NCBI GenBank assembly: GCA_032718865.1
Contig: JALUTQ010000001.1
Coordinates: 620,001 to 684,000, forward strand
Source of the DNA: Tilletia caries
Lineage: Eukaryota > Basidiomycota > Exobasidiomycetes > Tilletiales > Tilletiaceae
Reading direction: 5' to 3'
DNA: 64,000 nt
Shown here: positions 55,801 through 64,000 of the stretch, piece after piece
Layout of the letters: each line of letters begins with the position of its first letter
Numbering within the stretch: position 1 is the first letter of the stretch
Made by a program: the position numbers and the translations under genes
Notes under the pieces: generated by a model
Told to the model about the DNA's origin: nothing
Database searches by the model: none
What the model saw: only the letters and a program-made list of their open reading frames with translations

Positions 55801-58052
55801 AATTTATCGGAGTGAGCAAATCTCAAAGCGCAGAAGCATTCCACCAAATCCCCCATCGGGGGAAACTCACCATCCTTGATAGTCTTCTCCATAGCCTCCA
55901 GATCATCCGTGCTGACCCGGGTAATGTTGCACTTGAGGAGAGTCTCAATCGCATTCATGTGCTCCCAGCTCTGCTTATCGTGGACGAAGTTGATGGAGAC
56001 ACCCTTGCGGCCGAATCGACCGGTACGGCCTGCGAGAAAGAAGAGGATTAGACAGGAGACTCAAGTCAGCCAGTCCCCGAAGACGCCAAAGCAAAGGAAA
56101 TGAAAAAGCGCGGGGAGAATGGAACGTACCAATGCGGTGCAAGTACGTCTCCGCATCAGGCTGATTCGCCTGGGTGAGCGGCATATCATAGTTGATCACA
56201 AGCGTCACCTGCTGGATATCAATACCCCGAGAGATCACATTGGTCGCAATAAGGACCTTGATCTTCCCGTCTCGGAAGTCGTCAATCGTCCGGTCACGCG
56301 CCGAGGCTTCCAGCTTGCCGTGTAGCGAGTCCGTCTTGTGGCCCTCGGCGGTCATCCGCTTGGCGATCTGGTCCGCCGTCTCGCGTTTCTGCAAGGCTCA
56401 GAATTTGGGGAAATGATCAGCAATTCCCTTTTCGCGAAAGGCTGTGTGCTACATGTGGGACATCCCAAGAAAGACGTACCCCGCAGAAGATGATACTTTG
56501 TCCGATGGTCAACAGGCTGTACAGCTCCACGAGAACATCGTACTTGTGCTCTTCGTTCTTGCAGTCCATGTAGAACTGCTTTATTCCCTCCACGCTGAGC
56601 TCCTCCTGCCGCAGACGAATTTCGTTGGCTGAAGGGGCAATGCGGGCTGCGAAGTCACGGACGTGATCAGGGAAGGTGGCGGAGAAGAGGACGAGCTGGC
56701 ATGACTTGGGCAGCATGCTGCAGAGATCCACAAGTCAAAGTCAGTTCGAGCTTGCAGTACGTCGAAGTCAATCTACTTCGGAAGTTCATAACACTCACTT
56801 CTTAACGCGGATACTCTGCTCCCCAAGACCCTGCTGGTCCAACATGTTATCGGCCTCGTCCAGAACGAAGACCTTAACATGGTTCGTGTCAAGAGTCTTG
56901 TACTTGATCAGCTCGGTCAGCTTTCCGGGCGTGCCGACAATGAGCTGAGCATCGACCTTGTCGCCGCGCTCGATGGCACCGGGAATGGCGTATGCGGTCG
57001 TGACAGGAGTGAACTTGCCCATCTCGTGTACGACGTCCATCGTTTGCCGGGCGAGCTCACGAGAAGCTGATTCACATGGATCCCAGCGTATGATAAGTAA
57101 ATGAGTGAGACGCGTTTAAAGTCTGGAAATGGGATTCCACTCACGAGCGAGGGCAATCGCCTGGGGTTTCTTGACGCTGTAGTCGATTCTGGACAGCATG
57201 GTGAGGACGAAAGCCGCAGTCTTGCCGGTACCCGACTGGGACTGTCCGATCATGTTACGAGGACTGGAGGGGAAATTTGGGGAAATGTTCAGGACCTCCA
57301 CCTCCCCTGTATAAGTTGAGCATGTTCATGAACGTACGGGTTTTGAAGGAGGAGGGGCAGAGCGCGCTCTTGGATCTTGGAAGGCTTTTGATACTTCATA
57401 GCGTAGATACCCTTCAGCAAATCCTCGTGCCTGCGAAAATTTGATCAAATCGAGCGTCAGATCATCAGCACCCAAAACTCCTGATTTAGGACGTAGATCA
57501 AAGAAAGCACTCACAGTCCGAGCTGTTCGAAAGTCTTGGCGGAGAACAGAGGAGAGTTGGGGTCCGCTTGCTGGTCGGCGAGCGTCACCTGGTAACCCAC
57601 AAAGTACGTCAGCGCTTTCATTTCTCAGAGACGCAAATGTAAGCGCACAGCCGAAGAATGCGCACCATGACCTGGTAGCTAGACTCGCGCAGCTCCGTCG
57701 GCTTCCTTCCCGCGACCGATTCTGATCCACCGCCAATAGGAACGAGCAAGGTGTTAGCGCATGTGGCTCCTCACATCAGCCGCAAATAGGAGGACAACTC
57801 ACCCCCTTCGGCGACGGGTTCGTCTGCCATCTTGTCGGCATCGGCGCTCTTGCCCTCGGCCGAGGCGGGCGCTGCGTCTGCGGTGCCCTTGCCCATGAGG
57901 TTGGCAATGCGGTCCGATACGTCGCTGAGGCTGGTGCCTGACCAGAATATGGCAAAGGAATTAAAATTGTCAGTCCGTCGATTTCGAGCAGAATCATCAG
58001 AATCCCAGCCAGCGCGCGGGAAAGACTCACTGATGTCCTTTGCGTCTGCCAT
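55662..58052 (-). CDS. DBP5: DEAD-box RNA helicase Dbp5 (DDX19)
   Basis: mRNA-export helicase acting with Gle1/InsP6 and Nup159 at the nuclear pore. Start MADAKDI at 58052 is joined across a 94-nt intron to [16 protein letters not shown]. Motifs: [30 protein letters not shown], Walker [21 protein letters not shown]-like [16 protein letters not shown] in [16 protein letters not shown], then lobe 2 with [49 protein letters not shown]. The last exon (55662-55702) gives [13 protein letters not shown]. The intron 55703-55870 before it carries (GA)27, seen as (TC)27 on the transcript. It has many small exons. Confidence 0.94.
55743..55796. repeat. (GA)27 microsatellite in a Dbp5 intron
   Basis: 54 bp of perfect dinucleotide repeat, (TC) on the transcript strand, inside intron 55703-55870 and about 40 bp from the 3' splice site. 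It acts as an unusually long polypyrimidine tract. Confidence 0.95.
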
Positions 58053-58294
58053 GTCTGTTTCCTTCTAGATCAGTGCAGGTGTTGGTTGAGAAGATCGAAG
58101 CTGCGGACGTGCGAACTACGAACCTGGGCAGTGGGCAGCCAAAGTCAGTGAGAAGATGAGGTGCGAGTTTTACTCGGCCGAGAGCAGACCAACACCCAAA
58201 CGCGTCGCGTCGCGTGAAGCCGCACCGTGTGGAAGCCGGGTTCAAGGGTGTCTGGACAACGACCATCTCGATTTCCCTCACTCAAGCTTGAACA
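58053..58294. promoter_or_regulatory. Divergent promoter, DBP5 / POL32
   Basis: 242 bp. It holds the 16-bp CGCGT tandem, 80 bp upstream of POL32 and 148 bp from DBP5. Otherwise G+C-rich with short CT runs. Confidence 0.5.
58200..58215. promoter_or_regulatory. Tandem CGCGT (MCB-like) element upstream of POL32
   Basis: ACGCGTCGCGTCGCGT, identical to the copy upstream of CENP-A and in the same + strand orientation. 80 bp upstream of the Pol32 start. Confidence 0.6.
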
Positions 58295-60081
58295 ATGTCG
58301 GAGTCCCTGGACGACTTCCTCGCTGGCTGGATCCTGCACGATGCCAAGCTCATCACCTTCCGCCTGCTCAGTCGCGCACGAGGTCTGCACGTCCAGGACG
58401 CCAAAGCGTGAGTCCTGCGCTTGCACCCTGCACCCTGCACATGACTTCTTCTTTTGCTGATCTCCTCCCACCTCAACACCAGTGCGCTGCAGAACTTCTA
58501 CGAGCAGAAGAGCAAAAAGTCGCCCTTGGCTCTGAGCGCCATATACGTGCTCAAGGGCACACTGAAGCAGGACGTCCGAGGAATCCACGGGTACAAGCGC
58601 GAGGCGGCCGACAACGATGGCGACATCGCCATGACCGACGAAGCAGCAGGCACCTCGGCCTCGCAAGGTCAAAACGCACCCGAATCAATTCCGAGAAAAC
58701 AGTTCCTCCTCGTGTCCGCCGATAAACTGGAAGAGACCAAGGAACGTTTTTCCTCCCTTACTACCGCGCACATCTACTCTCTCGCTCCCGGTCCCGACCC
58801 GCAAGCTTCCTCTTCCTCCTCTTCCTCTGCGAAGGCTGAAACTACATCGCTTGCGGAGGCGGCGCGCAAGCAGCTTCCCCTGCTCGCTACGGTTCAACAT
58901 GACTTACATTCGAATCGGGAGTATGTGATGGCGTGGGAGAAGGCGAGGAGGGGGAGAGCGCTTGGTGTCATTTGGAATGCGGACGCTGTGGAGGACTTCG
59001 TGAGTACACCTCAAGTCATCACTCACGCTGTAATGTACCCGGGCTTGACGAGAACTTGCCCTTCGTTCTTTTCATCCCTGCACAGTCCCCGAGCGCGGCT
59101 CCAGCAGCTCGGGCGTCAGTCGCAGGACCATCAGTCAAGAAACCATTACAGAAAGAAAAAGCATCAGAAAAGCCTGTCAAGGTAGAGCCAGCCAAAGTGG
59201 AGAAGAAATCGTCCTCAAGCAAGCTGGACAGCAAAGCTTCTTCGAGCAGCAAGACGGACAGCAAAGCTTCGTCCAAGCAGGCCTTGGAGAACATGCTCTT
59301 CCCCAAGTCCGAACCCGTTCCCAAGGCCGAAACGACGACAACCTCCGCGGCAGCGAAGAAGACATCAGAACCATCGAGCAAGGCGACGACAACCAAGACG
59401 AGCGCTACGACGAGCAAGCGGACGACGAGCGGGGCGCAGAAGCGATCCGTGCCGGAGCCTGAGGAAGATGAAGATGGGGAGGACGAAGATAGGAAGAAAG
59501 CGGACGGCGGTGCTTCGGGGGTGAAGAGACGGGTGAAGAAGACGAGGACGGTGACTAAAACCGAGCGCTCGAAGGACGAGAGAGGATACACAGGTACGTT
59601 CCCTATCCTTCCCCATCCCAACCCAGCTTGTATCATTTTCCCTAACCCCTTCCTTTCCAACCAAATCGTAGTGCGGAAGAACGTCGAGGTGGAAGAGGAG
59701 TATACGACGGATGAGTCTTCGGATGAGGTGCAGGCGCGGCCGAAACCGTCGAAGATGGCGAAGAAGACCGCGGCGGCAGCGACTTTGTCCTCTTCATCTT
59801 CATCCTCCTCGAGGAAAGCTTCAAACGCCAAAGCAACACGCGCACCCTCCCCCTCACCCTCGCCTCCCCCACCACCACCAAAACCAGCGCCAAAGCCAAG
59901 CTCAAAACCAGGCCCAGCTCCTCCTCCCCCCGCGCCCGCAAAAGCAAAGGCCAGCAGCAGCACCTTCGGCGCCGCTCGATCAGGGAGCGGCTCTGGCTCT
60001 GGCTCTGGGTCCGGTGCGGCGAAGAAGCCGGTGGATAAGCGACAGCAGACGTTGGGCTCGTTCTTTAAGAAGAAGACGTGA
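58295..60081 (+). CDS. POL32: DNA polymerase delta subunit Pol32/Cdc27 (POLD3)
   Basis: Accessory subunit of replicative polymerase delta, 515 aa. Exons 58295-58407, 58483-58999, 59086-59593 and 59672-60081 are in frame. The conserved N-terminus reads MSESLDDFLAGWILHDAKLITFRLLSR, followed by LQNFYEQKSKKSPLALSAIYVLKG, which binds the polymerase B-subunit (Pol31). The long Lys/Ser/Thr/Glu-rich middle is unstructured. The last residues include a PIP box (QQTLGSFF) before KKKT, the PCNA-binding peptide typical for this subunit. The C-terminal third also has runs of Pro and of SG repeats. Confidence 0.93.
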
Positions 60082-60276
60082 GAGGAGTGTATGTGTGTGC
60101 GCGCCGCGCCGCGCCCGCTCTTCTCCTACACTAGATCAAACGAAGTGTGCTCCACCGGGAGCCAGACAGGCTGGCCAAAAAAAATAATAAAAAATCGAAT
60201 GGGCAATATGTAAAAGTGGGGGGAGGAATGTGGGTGCACTTCCCATCCCTCAGAAAGACGAAAGATCCATCCCCTT

Positions 60277-62341
60277 CTATTGAGCTTCATCCTTCGAACC
60301 GACGTTCAGTTTCCCCGCCGTCTCCCTCCCGCCTGAGAACTCGGCCCAGCGCTGGCTGCTCATCTCCGTCAGGCGGGAGATGACGCGGGCGAAGGCGAAG
60401 AGCTCTTCCTCGCCTGTGAATATTGGGGAGCCGCCGATGTCGTCCATGGTGAGGCCCTGTGTTGGGTTTTAGATGACGTTGGTCAGCGAGGGGTGGGAGG
60501 GGGGTTAGGCAAGGGGGGGAAAGTGGGGAAATGGAAGGGAGGTGAAAGAGGGCTCACCAGATCATCCATAAGCGCCCGCATCTGATCCCTCGTGGGACCC
60601 TTCTCCGGATTCCCACTAAAAATCTGCAACACCGGCACCTCGCTCGTGATCAACAACTTCGTCTTGGCCTCATACGCCGCATCGATAAAGGTAATCAACC
60701 TCCTTGCCACATCGCGCTGATGGATCCCCATCTGCGGTATCCCGTCCACGAAGACCGTCGAGAACGTGTTGCAGAGCTCGATGTAGTCCGCCGCCGCCCG
60801 GGGACGACCGCACAGTTCTTGGAAGGTGAAGCGCGCGACGGAGGACGTGGAGCGCGGGACGAGGAGGTCCCGACCCCATACCTGCACTTTCCGATTTTCG
60901 AGCAGGGGGTCGGAAGGGTCGGAGGTGAATGCGTCGAAGATCTTTTCGTACTCGCGCGTGGCTTCGGCTGTGGGTGGGGAGAAGTAGACGTTGGAGAGGG
61001 CGCGGGGCATCTTGCGGTAGTCTGTTCCTGAGTTCAGGTCGGTGACGCGCAGTTGGGATTTGAGGGCTTCGATGCAGGGTACGAAGCTGCTTCGTTGAAT
61101 TCCGTTCTTGTAGAGATTGTCTGGATGTCGGCTGTTTGGGGTGATTGGTTGAGGTTCAGTACTTCGTAAAGGGGAGGGAGGGATTGGAGTACTTACTTGG
61201 AAGTCATGACGAAGACAACACCGTGGGCCATCATGGTTGTGAGTAGTTTCCGCATGATCATGGCATCTGCAATGTCGGTGACCTAGACAAGGAGCAACGC
61301 GGTCAACGATCGTATTCTGACAATAATGCTTCATCTGCCCTCGCTCACCTGGAACTCATCAAAGCACAAAACCTCATACTCCCTCGCAAGCTCCCTTGCC
61401 GTAGGCCCAATCGGATCCGCCTCCCCACTCCCTCCGGCCCTATTAAGCAAACTCCGCTCCGTGCCCCCACCGGCCGGTCCAGCCGAGCGCACAGTGCTGG
61501 TAGCCGCGGTGACAGCGCTCATGACCATCCCGCTCGGGACGTGGGTGAGGGACTTGATGGCGTGTGCGCGCTTGTGGGCGTCGATCATGAACTGGTGGAA
61601 GTGGATCCGGCGGGCGCGGGTGATGTTGGCGGGGAGGGTCTCGTAGAAGAGGTCCATGAGCATGCTGGGGAATGAGGGGTTAGGGAGAGGGATCGTAGAG
61701 AGCTTGGATTGGTGTGTGCTTGGGAATGCTCACCTCTTGCCTGTGCCGACGTCTCCGTAGAGGTAGAGACCTTTTGGGACGTCTTCTGGGACCTTGTATT
61801 CATCGTCGGCTGCGTTGTCCTTGTCCGGGCCTCCGCCGAAGAGTGATTGGAACTGGGAGACAAAGCGTCAATGCTGTCTGTTGAAGCTTGGAACACGGGT
61901 GCGGTTTGAGCCACTCACGAAGCCCTTCTTTTTCTTGTTGAGGTCGTGCTTTATTTGGTCGGGTGTGAGCTCCTTGGGCGGGATCTGCTTGTAGGTCTTG
62001 AGCTCCTCGTGGAGACGCTGTAAGACGTTGACGATGCTGCGCTGGTGTGGGTCGTCGCGGATGAGGCCCTGGTTGACCATGAGCTGATACTTGGTTGTTG
62101 GGTCGCTGGACTCGATTGTGATCTTGCGCTGGTGGAGGGCTGTGAGGCCTGCGTTGGTGAGCGGTGGGGATGTCGAGAGCGATCGTGAGGGGAGTGCTGT
62201 TGGTCTTCTTTGTGAGCTGGGCTGTGAGAGACTGGCCGCCGCCGCCGCCGCCGCCGCCGCTGCTGCTGGGGATGAGCGGGCGCCTGCTCTTATGGCAGCT
62301 GCGAGTGCTGTTCTTGCGAGTGCGAGCTGTGGTCTTGCCAT
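60277..62341 (-). CDS. AFG1: Afg1/LACE1-type mitochondrial AAA ATPase
   Basis: Mitochondrial AAA-family ATPase linked to turnover of respiratory subunits. Presequence (MARPQLALARTALAAAIRAGARSS) leads into an Ala run encoded by GCC repeats, then ESSDPTTKYQLMVNQGLIRDDPHQRSIVNVLQRLHEEL. Walker A GDVGTGKSMLMDLFYE spans an intron near 61665-61735. Walker B is CFDEFQVTDIADAMIM; sensor region [38 protein letters not shown] and FQELCGRPRAAADYIELCNTF follow, then GIHQRDVARRLITFIDAAYEAKTKLLITSEVP. C-terminus MDDIGGSPIFTGEEELFAFARVISRLTEMSSQRW is the family end; stop TAG at 60277-60279. Exon boundaries beyond these are short introns. Confidence 0.92.
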
Positions 62342-62578
62342 TGCTCTCCCTGCCTGTTCTGTTGTCTATGCTGTGGATCCTGCTGCTGCCGTCGTGTTCT
62401 GGCTGCGGTCACTTGGGGCAAGCGAGGTGGGGAGTGGGGAAGAAGGTGGCCGGAGATAAGCGACTGCAGTCACGTGGCAAGTCGCTCTTATCTCCGCAGC
62501 ACCACCTTCTCCCACTCCCGCTCAGCCAAGTTCTGAGCTGGACCTTCCACTCCACCGACGACAGCGACAGCGAGCACG
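62342..62578. promoter_or_regulatory. Divergent promoter, AFG1 / DDX41
   Basis: 237 bp. Contains a CTG-rich stretch near 62370-62400 and CT-rich sequence before the helicase start. No specific element was assigned. Confidence 0.35.
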
Positions 62579-64000
62579 ATGGCACCCACAGCAACAGCAG
62601 GGGCAGCAGGGGCAGCAGGGGCAGCAGGGGCAGCCCCCTCAGCAGAAGCAGCAGCCGTCCTCAACGCCATCGCAGCAAGGAAGCGCCGGCTCGATCACGA
62701 GGACAGCAAACCCATATACTCATACGACGACGACGACGACGATCCTGATGATGTCCCCAGCAGCAGCGCACGCCCCAGCACCTATCTTCCCCTCAAGCAA
62801 AGAAAACTGCAGGAGATACAGTCCATCACCGCAAAGAGATCATCATCACGACCAACAGGTGACCTACCACCACCAGCAAACGGCGGAAACGACGACGACG
62901 ACGACGAACACGAGCACGACAAGGGCGTCGCACAGGGAACCAAGTCCCTCCTCGCCGAGGCACGAGCTCTCCGAGAAGCCCAGCCACAAGACAGCAAAAG
63001 TCTCGCAGAAAAAGAAGCAGAAGAAGAACGCAAGATCCTCGAAGCCCACGCAGCCCGCACAAAACTAGCCAGCGCAGCCGAGCTCGCAAAGGGCGTCATC
63101 TACACCGAATCCCTAACCACCACCTGGACCGCTCCCTCCTTCATCCGCAGACGGACCCAGGAGGAGAACGAGTCGATCCGGAAGAAGTTGGAGATCTTGT
63201 GCGATGGGGTCGACGTCCCGCCTGTGATCACCAATTTCAGAGATATGAAGATCCCACAGTCCATCCTTGACTACCTGGCCACCAAGAACATCAAGAAACC
63301 GTCGTTGATTCAGATGCAGGGATTACCTACCATCTTCTCCGGTAGGGACATGATCGGCATCGCTTTTACTGGTTCGGGGAAGACCCTTGCTTTCAGTCTG
63401 CCCATCGTCATGTTCGCCCTCGAGGAGGAGGCTCGTATGCCGTACATGCAAGGCGAAGGTCCTACAGGCCTCATCATTTGTCCATCTGTGAGTTTATCGC
63501 TTCCCGAGGAGTTTCATTCCACATCTCCCTCCCTTGGCTGACTTGTCCCACAGCGCGAGCTCGCCCGCCAAACATACGAAGGCATCCTCGCCCTCGCAGA
63601 AGCCCTCCTCAAGGGAGGCTACCCAGAGATCCGCGTCCTCCTCTGCATCGGCGGCATCTCCATGGCCGAACAATCATCTGTCCTCCAGCGCGGCTTCCAC
63701 ATCGTCGTTGCCACACCCGGGCGACTGCAGGATTTGCTCGAGAAGAAGAAGTTCACGCTCGAGAGCTGCAAGTATCTGTGTATGGACGAGGCGGATCGGA
63801 TGATTGATCAGGGCTTCGAAGATGATATCAGGAATATCATGAGTTTCTTCACAGTGAGTAGTCGCTGGCAATACCCTTTTTTTGGGACGAAGTGGAAGCT
63901 AATCATCCCCGGTTGATGTACTATACCCAGAAACAACGTCAAACTCTCCTCTTCTCCGCCACCATGCCGAAGAAGATCCAAGACTTCGCCGAGCAATCCC
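62579..64000 (+). CDS. DDX41: DDX41/Abstrakt-type DEAD-box helicase, 5' part
   Basis: Spliceosomal DEAD-box RNA helicase of the Abstrakt/DDX41 group; the window ends inside it. N-terminus has an Ala/Gly repeat (GAAGAAGAAGA-type) encoded by a 9-bp tandem repeat near 62596-62632, acidic runs, and the conserved YTESLTTTWTAPSFIRR segment that marks this group. Motifs: MKIPQSILDYLATKNIKKPSLIQMQGLPTIFSGRDMIG, Walker [44 protein letters not shown] in MDEADRMID, and LFSATMPKKIQDFAEQS at the edge. Exons 62579-63487, 63554-63853 and from 63931 are in frame. Confidence 0.93.

Noticed and set aside
1..64000. tRNA, rRNA, CRISPR or transposon
   Set aside because: No T-loop-like GGTTCGAATCC with a matching acceptor stem outside coding DNA, no rRNA core sequence, no repeat-spacer array, no transposase or reverse transcriptase and no long terminal repeats were seen.

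Overview
The window is nuclear DNA of a fungus, most likely a basidiomycete. Genes are GC-rich, closely packed and on both strands. Nearly all are cut by short spliceosomal introns (about 60-110 nt, GTGAGT/GTAAGT donors, CTNA-like branch sites). The set includes a fungal GH5 exo-glucanase, an MCM5, an Hst3/4-type sirtuin, a Red5/ZC3H3 zinc-finger protein and ribosomal protein eL28, which is absent from budding yeast. Codon use and CT-rich promoters recall Ustilaginomycotina, but the order cannot be fixed from the sequence alone. No prokaryotic operon, CRISPR array, transposon, rRNA or tRNA gene was seen.

Layout. 0-8 kb: C-terminus of an unknown protein, Ataxin-10 homologue, Mediator subunit MED31, Hst3/4 sirtuin. 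8-17 kb: secreted GH5 glucanase with a 4-nt exon, mitochondrial Aim18, Red5/ZC3H3, Rvs161/Hob3 BAR protein, centromeric histone CENP-A. 17-31 kb: ISWI remodeller, mitochondrial carrier (12 exons), Tel2, MCM5. 31-39 kb: NF-Y subunit B (Hap3), prefoldin 3, ribosomal protein eL28, Vps33. 39-51 kb: orphan membrane protein, MIT-rhodanese-USP deubiquitinase (Doa4/USP8 type), bestrophin-like channel, small secreted protein. 51-64 kb: mitochondrial pyruvate dehydrogenase kinase, orphan low-complexity protein, Dbp5, DNA polymerase delta subunit Pol32, Afg1 and the 5' part of a DDX41 helicase.

Many genes serve chromosome replication and maintenance (CENP-A, ISWI, Hst3/4, Tel2, MCM5, Pol32). Three of them (CENP-A, Pol32, MCM5) share an almost identical 16-base CGCGT-tandem element in their upstream regions, which looks like an MCB/MBF-type S-phase element.

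The most unusual points are: that shared element; a CENP-A whose N-terminal tail imitates canonical H3 (ARKS kept, K4 lost) and whose loop 1 is about six residues longer; a 4-nt micro-exon rebuilding the RGVNLGNW motif of the glucanase; a pyruvate dehydrogenase kinase whose start codon is split by an intron; and consecutive 9-nt and 15-nt exons in the carrier. Gene models with stated exons were spliced by eye and checked for reading frame. Others are given as spans with only some splice sites resolved.
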